Below, piece by piece: positions 27,256-38,995 of a stretch of 64,000 nucleotides of DNA. The notes under the pieces are model-generated. The model was given only the letters and a program-made list of their open reading frames with translations, was not told where the DNA came from and did not search any database. The number at the start of each line of letters is the position of its first letter. Within the stretch, counting starts at the first letter, position 1. Source of the stretch: Owenia fusiformis (taxonomy: Eukaryota > Annelida > Polychaeta > Sabellida > Oweniidae); NCBI GenBank assembly GCA_903813345.2, contig CAIIXF020000002.1, forward strand, positions 29,942,926 to 30,006,925. The letters are read 5' to 3'. Both the position numbers and the translations under genes were made by a program.

Positions 27256-28271
27256 AACTGAGAATCCAATATGTCCATGGCGAATGACGATACTCCATAT
27301 TTACATGAACTCTTCCTAACTGGCCTTGTTTAGTATTCATTTTTGCCGAGATCTTTGCAGTTGCCGAAACGCTTATTTATAGGCATATTGAAGCAAAATT
27401 AATGTACATTTCAAGATCGAGTAGTCCATTCTATTATATTAACACATTCAAAAATCATCTAAAACCCTTTCCTAACATTTTCAAACACAAGAAACATTTA
27501 CAAAAAAATAGATCAAGCTGGATAATCTAAAATTCGAAACCTCAGTGGATAGAAACACTATTTTTACTGGCCTTACTTTGTAAATAATTACTGTATTTTG
27601 TGATATATTTAAAGAGCCCCATTGATGGAGTCATTATTTAAAAGTGTGTGTTATAATGCGCACTATTAAAGGTAGGATTATTTTAACAATCTATTGAGGA
27701 GCAATGAAAATCGTGAGGCTCGTAATAACATCGTGCTCGGTTTCAATACTTGGTCTAACATATCTTTTACTCGTAGATACTAATATCTTGCAAAATCTAA
27801 GTTCGCCTGTAAAGCAGTCCCAGGTTACCGCTTTAAAAATTAGGTCTAATTTCTCAATTCACTTCTATTATTGTTTCAAGAGAGTATTTCGAGTATTGAA
27901 ACAAATCTCAAGCTCTCCTAACAAACCCTCTGACGCTTCAGAACAATGTTATCTGATAGTATAACTGACTGAGAGGGACACGAGGACTGTTGAACGTGAA
28001 GGAGTGTTGAGAAAATCGCTGGCTGGTGCCAGATTATATTAATTGATCTAATGTTAACATATGTAATGCGATACGAGGAGCTTGTTTAATTATGACAAAT
28101 ATGAAAATGAATTGAATTAAGAAAATCCATCATTTCTTGGTAATGGGTTAATAAAAATCGAAATTGAGAGAATGAGAAATTAACTCTAATTTAGAAAGTG
28201 GTGATAGGTCAAATAATTTATTAGAACGACGCGCCATATTTGTTTTGAAATCAAACTGGTCAAATTAATTA

Positions 28272-28490
28272 TTTATTTGAATTCCTATATATGTATATAA
28301 AAGCTACATTTGATTTGTTGCTGATATCATCTCATTTCAAACATAGGCGCCATTGTTTTGAGATATTTAATATAACAAGTTGACTAATTTAAGTGACCCA
28401 CATATATCCCATAAATGGACAATAAGAAAACGTATCTATGTACAGGAAATAGCTTTCAATCAGAGAAGATACATGTTTTGCACCCTATCC
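28272..28490 (-). other. Probable POU4-B 3' UTR
   Basis: On the - strand an AATAAA signal lies at 28277-28272, about 215 bp past the stop codon of POU4-B. The sequence between is non-coding. Further signals lie downstream, so a longer UTR is possible. Confidence 0.4.
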
Positions 28491-29339
28491 TCAGTGTTGA
28501 TTAATCGCTGAAAACTTCAATCTCTTTTGCTTCTGTCTTTGATTACAAAACCACACTCTCACGACATTTTTCTTCAAGTCTAATTTCTCGGCAATTTGTG
28601 CTATTTTTTCACTAGATGGTCTTGGTTGCACGGCGAAATACGCCTCAAGAGATCGCTTCTCAGGCGCCGCTATAGATGTTCGTTTTCGCTTTTTATCATT
28701 GGCATCAAATTGATCACCGTGGGCCTTCACTTCGCGATGTTTTTGCTCAGCTTCGTCCAGCCAAGCCGCTAGCACAGGCTTCAGGGCAATCATATTGTTA
28801 TGACTCAATGTTAATGACTCAAATCTGCAAATTGTGCTTTGACTTAGCGAGCCTACTCCAGGAAGTTTAAGATTACCAAGAGCGTTGCCAACATCGGCTT
28901 GTGTAACTCCTAGTTTGATACGCCTTTGTTTAAAACGCTCTGCAAACGCTTCAAGTTCACGTGGATCACAGTCGATATCGTGCATGCCATGAGGGGGCAT
29001 GCCCGGATGATGACCATTCATCATAGTTTGTCCCGAGTGTGCATAAACGCTAGAATACATGTGTTGTGAGTGAGGGTGTGACGTAACACCAGGATGATCC
29101 ATCGCCATATTGGAAATCGACATCGAGGCTGCAGCCGACATTTGATCAAGCATAGAGCCCTCTGGTGGGAGACCGTGGAATTGCATTTGGCGCCCTCCAG
29201 CGGTAGCTGCAGTGTTCATATCGTGGTTACCATATAGAAGATCGGGTTTGATAAGGGGAGGAGAGGACCCTTTGTTCATGTCAGACAGGGCTTCCGCCCT
29301 GGCGAGAAAGCTGTCATCGAGACCTCCAAAGATGTTACC
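28491..29339 (-). CDS. POU4-B exon 2: POU class IV (Brn3-type) transcription factor
   Basis: This exon encodes residues 52-333 of a second class IV POU factor. It opens GNIFGGLDDSFLARAEALSD, a clear POU-IV box (RAEAL), then a Met/His/Ser-rich region, the POU-specific domain (about 172-248, DCDPRELEAF start) and the homeodomain (about 267-326, WFCNQRQ at 314-320). The acceptor (TTCACTTTCAG, ending at 29340) sets the exon start; the frame is open back from the ATG at 29279 to it. It shares DQMS-A, TSHP-SQ and SVY-H motifs with the linker of POU4-A as well as both DNA-binding domains, so the two are paralogs. The intron falls at the same place and phase in both genes. Of the pair, this copy looks closer to the ancestral protein. 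Role by family: neuronal cell-fate control in the nucleus. Confidence 0.95.
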   Translation of the reverse strand, partial: GNIFGGLDDSFLARAEALSDMNKGSSPPLIKPDLLYGNHDMNTAATAGGRQMQFHGLPPEGSMLDQMSAAASMSISNMAMDHPGVTSHPHSQHMYSSVYAHSGQTMMNGHHPGMPPHGMHDIDCDPRELEAFAERFKQRRIKLGVTQADVGNALGNLKLPGVGSLSQSTICRFESLTLSHNNMIALKPVLAAWLDEAEQKHREVKAHGDQFDANDKKRKRTSIAAPEKRSLEAYFAVQPRPSSEKIAQIAEKLDLKKNVVRVWFCNQRQKQKRLKFSAINQH

Positions 29340-32300
29340 CTGAAAGTGAATAAAAGTTATTTTTACAGATTGAACATAATTAACCCTTACTTGTAAGATA
29401 ACCCATTAGTATAGTAAGATTTCATTTGACCCGTAGATATATATATGGTTTTGATTCTCTTTTTCTCATGTAATTTTGCGTATAAATGATTCTGTATTAT
29501 CGTCACAAGTTTGAACCTGAATCGCTGTTTTGTAACCAAGTTGGTTCCAAAAAAATAATCAAACAATATATCTCAATGTGACTGGTCATTGAAAACAAAT
29601 TTTTATGTTTAGAAGCTTGGAATAAGGAGTGGATCGATTGTCAGGATTAATGAATATATATGAATTATCACCAGATCAACCTCTCATCACTTTATTGATA
29701 ACAAAATAGTCATTGTTACAAAAATAATATATTTTCAAATTAATTTCCCTGCGCTATTGATTTTTAGGGTTTTCCTAGCGAAATGGTGATCATTACGTCC
29801 ACTACGGTGAGATAGAATGCCAACTTGGCAGGTGGAAATGTCTCACAGTGAATTATTACTATTCGCTAGTGAAAAGTTTATACGATGTATGCTTAGACCT
29901 CGCAGCTGAATTCTCAGCTACCACCATACTTTAATTCTGTCGTCTCCATGGCAACCAAATTGTACACTTTTGTTTTATGTAATTGTCAATAAGAGTAAAT
30001 TAGCCCTAGTCTTTATTGACGAGGTAAATTCTATTTGAAACAAGACTTTCAATAGACTCCCGCTGAACTTTTACAAAATAAATGTGTTTAATTCAAACTG
30101 CGAGATTTCTTACTATATTTGCGCTTTGCAATTTTTAACGCATTGATTTGTACGATTTGAATATTTTTTCACATTTTAGTTTAAAAAATGTCTTACAGCA
30201 AGCTATGTATTAGCATTCACTTAATACAAGATTAACATTTTGTGTTTATAAAATTGTGTGAAAAGTATAAAAGTAAGTGTTTTGGCATAACGTTGAACAA
30301 GGGCTGGGGGTGAATGTACACTGTGTGAAAGTATACAGGTATATTAAGGTCACAACATTCGCAAACAATTAAATATACACGAATCATTTAAATTAAATTC
30401 CTTACATGAAGAGTACACATCTGTCAAAAAAGTCCGCCAATTTTTGATACTTTCATCGCACGATTCAATTGTTTCAATAAATGTTCAAATTACGACTTAA
30501 ATCAATTTCATTAATTGGTGTTTTATTCGTTTAACAAAACAGGCATACGCAACACGTTTTTACAAATTCTTTGGAAACAATATATAAAACATATGCTTGC
30601 ATTACCATTGAAAACAAGTACCAGCAATATTAGTTTAGGTATTGTATATAAGGGTATACAATTTAATAACGTTTTATTGTACCATCATCTCAATAAATAC
30701 CCCCTTTGGCGTTGAAATAAAACTACTATTTATAAACTAGTTTACACATTTTGTACTTTAGAAACAATCACACTGACTACTTTTGACATGAGTTGTAAAA
30801 TAAACCGAGATTGAATGATAAATTAATAATTGAAATCGGGGATGAACTAAACTGTAAGTTGGGGGAGGTGTGACAGATGATATCACATGAGGACGATAGG
30901 GAACCAATGACCGCATTACTTTATTCTACAGCTGATTTCATTGTCAAGTCTCGTTAAAAATTAACGACATACTATAAGCCTTAGGGACTTTATTACTATT
31001 ATACATACTCCATTTCTGCCATGTTTGGATGCTAAATTATTCAGTAACAACAGTCTACCAGTTAATACATTGACTCGTATAGATTAGGGCTCTCGACTTG
31101 GCCCATTGATTTGTCATGATTAAATACGATTAACACCGACCTCTTCCGATAATGATTTCCTTTACGGTAAACATTGATAAGGATTGCCCGGTCTACTACA
31201 AGGGTCTTATAATATGTTTGTATAGAGAGATGATAGAAATATTTTCTTTAACATAAATTGATTTGAGAAGTAAACATTCCATTCATAAATAAAGCGAATG
31301 AATGAAATGTAGCGGTGAAATATGAACAGTTTGACATGTTGGTAGACTTGGTGATCTGATCGAATCACATTTTATCTTGGTGAAGTATATTTGAAACAAA
31401 ATATCATAAATTTCCCAAGAAAAAAATCAAAAGATCCGCATTTTTGGTACAAGTATATTCGTAATGGGATATAGAATGTATTATCTAATTGAGATGAACT
31501 TACAGGTCCATTAGTAAGTGGTTTATTAGAGATTTACTGCTTTAACGCTCTTCAAATGTTGCTCTTTACACTTTGTGATAATATTTCATGTCATATAACG
31601 ATGATCTCTAAAGTACTTAATGATCGGTTAAATCTTGTTATTAAACCAAAATGCAAAGCGGCTTAAGGAGTTCTTAAATTGATCCTATGAAGTAATAACC
31701 CTATAAACTGTTAATGCTATGATAGCAATAATGATATTTTATTTCTCCATTATCTTACGTTATCTCTACGAGAGCATGTGTTACCATTTGCTATCTAAAA
31801 TATTATTTTATATGTTATATATTTGAAACCAGTGAACGCGGCTGTGACATTTTAAACATTGATTTGTTGAATACCTGAAGATCGTCCGCGATTCGTTAAA
31901 TCGTTCATTAGAAAGGTGCTCTAAAAGTGTCAGATTGCTGAATTTCAAGGTTAAAAAATAAAGTTTTATCCATATTTGATATCGGCAAATTTATATTTTA
32001 CAAAAAAATATTTTTAGTTCATCTCTTCCAAGTTCAACCGATAATTTTCTAGTTCGACTTCAAGCCCTTTCTCAGCTCCCGAGAGAGCGCACAATGTTTC
32101 AAGCATTACAATATACAACGTTGTGAGGATGAATAATTAGCGCCACCAAATGACTTCTAAATGTTATGAAAATATTACAACAGGAAAGAACGCATATATT
32201 GAACCATACTAGACTAATTTTTAGACTTCAACTATTTTTTGTAATAGGCCTGCATGGTGTATAGTTTTTCGATAAATCCCATGGATTTTTTGCTAATTTT

Positions 32301-33636
32301 TATACTTTGCTTTTATCCTGCTAATATGAACATTTCCGATAGTAATCTTAATTGTTGCTCTGACAAGCATACTATAAAGCATATATATGTCCAACGTCAC
32401 CACGTTCAGATAAGACTTCTGTCGCAGTTGGTAATCGTTAAAGAGACACAAATAAAAATACAATTATATAGATATGAAGATCAATAACACGATTAAGATT
32501 GAGTTTATTTGACGTTTCTCCGGACAGATCCATTAAATATTTCCGAAGATCTCAGATCCCGTCATGGTTTGCTACACAAGAAAAATGCGCGCAACGTGTT
32601 ACAATCAAGAATCTAAAGTGGCTTCCCCTGGATATAATATCATTCTGGTTACGCCTATTTCCCACCCTTAATCCGTTTGACTGATTGTTGTTTTTCTTTG
32701 ACGTTTTTAAGCAAAAAGGGCGCATATTCTAAAACTGTTCCACTGAGCATTTCGTCTAGTTTCACAAAGTAACTCGAGTTAAAACCAAGACCGATCACCA
32801 ATTGATATGTAACCCGCAGACAGGTTATCGACAACACTCCTGACTGATCGAGTGTTTTCGTAAAAATTCAATGAAATTATCAACGACTAATTGATTTTGA
32901 ATGAACTATGATCGCGATTTCCGCAAAATTCCCCCTTCAGTTTTGCACATTGTTGGAAGGGTGTGCTAACTCGTCTGTGAACGGTGAAGTAATATAGAAA
33001 GATGTAAGCCATCAGCAAATGAATTCTCTCAGTTGACGAGCAGATGGTTGGGGAAAATAAGTGCGTGTATCCACCTTGCTAACTGAATTTCAAGACAATT
33101 TGGTCGCCAATTTACTCCTAATGCCCCCTGAGCGCTCCGATTTGAAGGATCGAAATGTCGCCTTTTTGTGACAGGTTTCCGTTAAAGGTGAAAACTCTAA
33201 AGACGCATTCGAGAAAGGATATATTTCTTAATTTGGAGCAATTGGTTTCACATATATCGGTGTAACTTGAAATGCGATGATGACAAATTATCGCACTTCG
33301 AAATCAGCTTTTTAATTTTCCGAATTTAGAACGGAAAGAATATATTGTTAAAAAATACAAAATCAAACCTGAGAAATGTAAAACAATTTTTGCATGGCAT
33401 ATGGTAATTATTAAAACTTGCCTTTTTGGGCGATGTTATCTTTTATATCCATCATTGATTTTGAATCGTTACACTACTCCCTTATTAGAATGGTTGTCCT
33501 CAACATATCCTTTAATGTCACACATTATAAACTCCAAACAAACAACAAAAACACCATACGACCCTTCCTCTTCTAGACTTAACTAAGAAATGGTATCAGA
33601 AAAGATTTAGCAATCATCTATATTCGTTGATTCCCA

Positions 33637-33749
33637 GATTCATAAAAATTTCATGAAATTAATACAAGTCTCAAAGTACCTATACATTGTTCGATGATTC
33701 GAATGGATTCCCAATTAAGCTTTGCAGACCATGAAATTTTTATGAATTC
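33637..33749. repeat. Inverted repeat in POU4-B intron
   Basis: GATTCATAAAAATTTCATG (33637-33655) recurs inverted as CATGAAATTTTTATGAATTC (33730-33749), with one mismatch and a 74-bp spacer. It could be a tiny foldback element or a paired binding site. The observation is structural only. Confidence 0.5.
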
Positions 33750-34002
33750 TAACGATCGGGACTTAAGGTAATAAATCTATGAAGTCTTCAATGATATAAA
33801 GTAATCAACTTGTAATTAATTTATATACCAGCATAGTATATGTTATTAATCACTGATTTTACTATTTACTATGCAATGTAGTACGATATGTATGATGTCA
33901 AATAAATCGTTTGTTCAGAACACGAACGTTATGTAAACCAATATGTGTGTTACTTATCTTTAAGAAGATGGGTATAAATATAACAAAATAATTATCTTAA
34001 AA

Positions 34003-34021
34003 GACGTCAATATAATTGATG
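34003..34021 (+). promoter_or_regulatory. 19-bp motif shared with the POU4-A locus
   Basis: GACGTCAATATAATTGATG occurs here and at 15942-15960, exactly, on the same strand. It joins a CRE-like GACGTCA half to the near-palindromic TCAATATAATTGA homeodomain-type site. One copy lies downstream of POU4-A and the other in the intron of POU4-B. A retained regulatory element or a repeat remnant are both possible. Confidence 0.35.
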
Positions 34022-34439
34022 CATTCAATCAATAAACTTGGTACTGGTTTTTTTAAATGATTTTAAACTATTGCACAAAATTACAATTGCAATAGAGTTT
34101 CAAACTTATGAATGTTATAATTGTATGTTATATTACACAAATAATTCCTAAATGATACCTGAGATCAATGTTTTGAAATTAACATCCTGATTTTGTTGTA
34201 ATATTTTCTTAATAATTAAAATACAAACAAAATGTTTTAAGGATAGATAATGTGAAAAGTGTAACAAAGTTAAAACAATTAAATCATTTAAGAAATGTAT
34301 TCATTTTAATATTTTTATAAATATAATCCAAAAAACCTATCATTGGTAAAATAATTTAAAAAACAAATATTATACAAGTCATTTAATTAATTAAACAGAT
34401 TAAATAAAAAACATAATATTTTTTTATCAAAATGCCTAC

Positions 34440-34592
34440 CCCTGTGTTGACCATGCGTCTCATGGGATGCTCAGAGTTGAGGGGCCTCCCGTACGGAGGG
34501 GAGTACCTCCCCGTGAGCCCCCCGCCCTGTAGAGGGTGGTGTAATCCGTGATGCGGATGTGCCTTACTAGTCATTCCGTAACAGTCCACCAT
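34440..34592 (-). CDS. POU4-B exon 1 (conserved class IV N-terminus)
   Basis: This exon encodes residues 1-51. It is GC-rich against its flanks and holds the family's N-terminal landmarks: MTSKAHPHHGLHHPL resembles the M-x-SK-x-H start of vertebrate Brn3 proteins, and GRYSPPYGRPLNSEHPMRR resembles the RYSP-to-RR stretch of insect acj6. The last codon GGG is followed by the donor GTAGGC in phase 0, matching the phase-0 acceptor at 29340. The donor is weaker than average. Either Met1 (34592) or Met7 (34574) could be the start; Met7 aligns with the start of other family members and fits better with the TATA box at 34619-34614. Confidence 0.85.
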
Positions 34593-34613
34593 TTATCCAG
34601 ATTTACCCAATGT

Positions 34614-34619
34614 TTTATA
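34614..34619 (-). promoter_or_regulatory. Possible TATA box of the POU4-B proximal promoter
   Basis: On the - strand TATAAA reads from 34619 to 34614, in the context ATTTATAAAACATTGGG. It is only 22-27 bp before the first ATG (34592), so initiation about 30 bp downstream would put Met1 outside the mRNA and favour Met7. The flank is very AT-rich, so the motif may be fortuitous. Confidence 0.35.
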
Positions 34620-37394
34620 AATATTTAATAAATATAACCTCTTAGTATTAGATCCCCAGGCTTAATCAGTCTCGAGGTCTTTGAACGACATCAAAGTTGC
34701 ATGAGCTTTTTTCTTAGATATGAGTTCTTTGCTGCCGTCTTCAGTTATTATATTTTTGCTGAGTGTTTGAGTTGATGGATATTCAGTTTTGATCGTTCAT
34801 ATTCCCTTTAAGCACTTCATAGCCTTCGAGAGATTCTATATAGAATTAGCTTCATTGCAAGTATTGTAATTTATAGAATATAAAAGCACCTGTCTTCCGT
34901 GATCACGTGGTATTTGATTGACTGAAGCGCATGCGTCAATAATCTACAGGCGATTGTTCCAGAGTAATGACTTTATGCAATGGTGTGTTGAAATCTTATC
35001 ATATTTAAAAAAATCTATTCCCGAAATAATTAAAATTTCAGCTATTGTGTTGTTTGTTATTTCAATGCATTCCACAAACAATGTGTCTCACTACAATAAT
35101 TTCAAATTAATTTATTTGTATATACACGTCGAGGTCTAAACACCTAACATAAATAAACAAAAACACGAATTAATTAATTGTACACTAATTATGGATGTTA
35201 TCAAAAGAGGATATGCTTAATAATTTTAAAACATTCTTCTAACGTGCTTATTAAAAACATTTTGATTAAATTAATGTAAAATTATTTGGTCTATAAGCCT
35301 CTTGTCGCATATTTCGAGAGTAGTGCCAAGGTCTAAGGTTTTAAGCTTTGTTGTGACACATGACCAGTATTGTTTGAGAAATAATCAATTCATTTGATTA
35401 TTTGTCGGATTAAAAGTTGGCTTTATACACATAAAAATGGTCATTCTTCTGCTAAGAACCCTAGGATGTGTTGAACAAGTGTTCAAACAGTCAGCTGGAT
35501 TATTTTGAAACCGGTCTCTTGTATTCGTGTATTTATTCAGCGGCCAATTCTTATTTTAAAACTACGTAAAGTTCGCAATTTTAACTCTAGAAAAAATCAA
35601 ATAGAATTTATTTCGTAAAATTAGTTTTAGTATAGGTTCTAAAAATGTCTGTGTCTATTCACAATCGCAAATTTTTCATGAATTATTGGGAGATCGTAAG
35701 GGATTCTGACAAATATTTCTGAGTATAATTCCAGCGCGTGGCAGTGTTTGCTCTCTCTGGCTAAGCCCCAAGTGCCACGCTCTCTCTTGCAATTCATGCT
35801 TGATAAAGCCTTAACTCCACGTAAGACTCTATTAGCTCGGTAAACTTTATTCCATATGCGACCCTTTGCCCCACGCATTTAAGCAACATTTACATGTCTT
35901 GGTAACATTGCTTACATGACATACCAACTGCATAAGTAGGTAAACAATGGAACATACACCTTATGTTATCACCCGAAATGTGTTTAAAACCATATCATAT
36001 CCTAAGAAGGATCTGATCAATTGTAACATGTCGCTTCCAAATGGCAAGGGTCGTAAGCAAATCCAAGAGCGTAGCGGGCAAATACGGAAATAGCGTCAAT
36101 ACAAGGAAATGGTAAAATGTAGAAAAGAGTATGTGAGACTTTATAGACATAGTGTAAAACTCTATTCATGTACCTGTGTGGGGTGTGTGTTGACACAGTC
36201 GCACCAGAATGCTAAATTCTCAGACAAGGAAAGAAAGAAGCACAGAAAGAAAGCCACTGGACTTACAACTACACAAGAAACAACGTGATGACCCAAAACC
36301 TAAATCACTAATCTCAAAAAATGCAATGATTGGATCGACAAGGGCATCACTAAACCCGGGCCCTGAACCTCTTGCTAAACCCCAAGCATTACTCTGTAAA
36401 TCTGTACTACAGACAAACACATTAGCTTTACAATTTACCATTCCTCTTGACGATGCATTGTACCAGAAACTTGTGCGTTTGGAGAAAGGTTTTTACCCTC
36501 AAAACACATACTCTACATTAAAACGCGGATCTGTAACAATGGAGATTAAAATGTCAATACAATATGCATGCAACTAGAAGAATCCACCAGCGGCAAAAAG
36601 GTGTTTTATTGCATTGATGAAACTTAGCTAAACATCTTTAATTGGCCCCCGTAATATAAGAAATGGATTTTTCTGGAATGATTGTTATATTTTGTAAAAA
36701 ATTATCGAAACGCTGTGGCTTCAGGTGGATTTCCCCATGCAGAATATTGTGTAGTTCATCCATAAAATAACAATTTGTATCAATTAGATTATGGCTAGTT
36801 GTGATATTAATGAATGAAGCTATAGATTGGAGCGGTGATACTGGTGCGCTTGGTCGTTAATCCCCCTCTATTCACATATACGTGTTTTATAATTGAGTTG
36901 AATTGATTAGTTGAGCTTACCTCTTAATAGTATATTGTCTCCTTTACAAATTACGAGAGACGAGAGAGATCACATATTATCATCACTTAAATTAATTTTT
37001 GATTAAGAAGTTAATCATTTGCGAAGGATTATATCATTGTCTTCAAATCCAATTTTAATTTTCATTAAAGCTACATTCATAACACCAAAATCGCAAAGTG
37101 TATAAAAGATTACATCTCAAGTAGCCATGAATTTAATGTCTCAATGATATTGCTAACATACGCAGTACGCACGCCCCCCCCCCCTTCCCCATTAAAATTA
37201 TATCAGATATATGTAACGTTGAACGAGAGAAGCACTCGACTGTGCCATCACTATGAGGATGATATGGGCAACAGGCAGCGTTCGTAAAATATATCTACCA
37301 AGTTTTGCTTTACTGATAATATGATCCATGCGAACTATAGTAGGTGTACTTAGACAGTAGAAACGGAGGTATATACTCGGGGGTAAACACTTAG

Positions 37395-37819
37395 TATACT
37401 GTAAAACGGGTATTGTTAGCGAGGGGTAATTGTTAACGATTGTTAGCGATCGCTATAGTTTCGCTAAAAATTCAATTCGCTAAAATAAACCGGGGTTAAA
37501 ATAAACCGGGTGCTAAAATTCCCGGGAAACTACATGAATATTTTTAAATCGTATGTTTCTTTCAATATCTGAAGGATAAATAGCCATCCATCCAGTTTGG
37601 ACCAATACCATGTGCGTTAGAAGTCTTACATTTTGATAAATCCTCTGTCATGTCCGTTATTCATTTTTCTGCCATAAATGACAAAATTTCTAATGCATTT
37701 CGCTAATTTGATTTTTTAAAGATTACCTTCATTTCGCTAAAATTTCCCGCGCTAAAACCCCCTAAAATTGAAAAATCGCTAAAATTTCCCGGTGTCAAAA
37801 TAACCCGTTTTACAGTATA
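37395..37819. mobile_element. Foldback MITE with 17-bp terminal inverted repeats
   Basis: TATACTGTAAAACGGGT (37395-37411) and its exact reverse complement (37803-37819) bound a 425-bp non-coding element. The subterminal regions are rich in CGCTAAAA-type motifs and CCCGGG/CCGGG patches. The TIR shares TACTGTA and CGGGTA with the element at 24131-24598, so the two belong to related families. TA duplications at the borders are likely but hard to separate from the TIR. Confidence 0.8.
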
Positions 37820-38884
37820 TGAGTATGAGCTAGTCCAAATGGACAAAACATCGACGCAATTCTTTTACGATAGGTAACTCATAACGACGGGCGTTGTGGT
37901 ATTACTATTTGACTAACCAGCCCACCGTTCAGCCAAGGGTCTAACTCATTGTCGACCCTACACACTTTTAGTGTGATTAATCTTCGTATTAAGTTGAAAC
38001 AATCAAAGTAAATGGCTTCAGAGACAATGTGAGCATCAGTACATCGTGTGCCCAACCGCTAAGCAGAGAATGACACCTCGTAAAACATAAAATGCCCTGG
38101 CATGAATAGAAGACCCTCTCTTGTGTTTTTCCTGTTAAATCTTTGTGAAGATGATGCTCAAATTTGGGGCACATTAAAGATTGGATATAAGTGTAATTCC
38201 TGTTTCTTAATCCTCAATCTTGGGTGTTCCTATTTCGAGCTTTACGAACAGAATCACCATGACATTTCCATGCAAAGGGACTCGACTTGCTATAATTTCA
38301 TGCCAATTACTAAATGAGTTCTGATTGTTTTGCGCATACACAGTTGACACTTTCCTTTCCAAACTGACAATGCATTTATTCATTAAATTGTAGTCAATTG
38401 GGATGCGCATACTGTTTGGAAGATAACAACTTGAACCCCTTCAGCTGAAGGCCTACCCCGCTAATTTAGAGTAAAATTGGAACAGTTAGTTGGAGCATTA
38501 ACTGAATAATAATGGCGCTTTAATGCCTTGGAGACAATTATGAACTAATTTAAAAGACAATTGAGATTGAGCCCAAATTCTCAAGAGGCTGGATGGATAG
38601 CTTTTACTAGAGAAGAATCCACGCTTAATTGTGTGGAAATTAAAGCGATCTTGGTCTATTGAAGACGCAACCGATTTACTGGACCATTTTAGAGAAGCAA
38701 ATAGCCCACCAAAATGAACTCATTTTCTATCTTTTGATTCTATAATCAAATAATCTTAATGATTCTAATCCACTGACGTGTTTTAATTGCTGTTGTTTTG
38801 CATTGTACAACGTTTGATATCCTAGAAAATTGCTTGCTTGGCTCAGGTTATAAACGTTTATAAACGTTACTTTTATGCAAATAT

Positions 38885-38995
38885 GTTGGGGTTTTTTGGT
38901 CGCCACCACAACTTTTTGTGGATGGTGTTTTCGGTGTATGGCGTTCGGTGGTCGACGTTCGGCATCTGTTACAAATGGCATGTGGTGACATTATG
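38885..38995 (+). repeat. Dispersed repeat family R1, copy 1
   Basis: The stretch with CCACAACTTTTTGTGG, GGTGGTCGACGTTCGGC and TGTTACAAATGGCA matches, on the opposite strand, about 60100-60230 and more loosely 62960-63055. The three copies share a run of GGTGTT-type steps next to AACTTTTT. No coding capacity or clear termini were seen. Confidence 0.6.

Larger units (their letters stand above)
15843..28271. other. Intergenic region between the two POU4 3' ends
   Basis: About 12.4 kb without a supportable gene. It contains a 19-bp motif shared with POU4-B (15942-15960), a tRNA-derived SINE-like fragment (18090-18200), a repeat copy (19110-19290), a foldback MITE (24131-24598), a composite repeat (24715-25385) and a long GC-rich hairpin (27156-27255). 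A GC-richer patch at about 17220-17370 has no coding potential. Short ORFs here, including 86 codons at 27704-27964, are within chance expectation. Confidence 0.6.
29340..34439 (-). other. POU4-B intron 1 (about 5.1 kb)
   Basis: The intron is bounded by the donor GTAGGC at 34439 and AG at 29341-29340 on the - strand. It contains a 19-bp inverted repeat (33637-33655 and 33731-33749) and a 19-bp motif shared with the 3' flank of POU4-A (34003-34021). No further coding exon was recognised. Confidence 0.6.

Noticed and set aside
27704-27964. 86-codon frame starting with a basic residue cluster and a hydrophobic stretch, like a signal anchor
   Set aside because: The length is within chance, with no splice sites, homology or promoter. 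It may still merit a protein search.
36209-36577. 122-codon frame on the + strand, and an overlapping 73-codon frame on the - strand
   Set aside because: Neither resembles a known family, and the length is near chance for this window.
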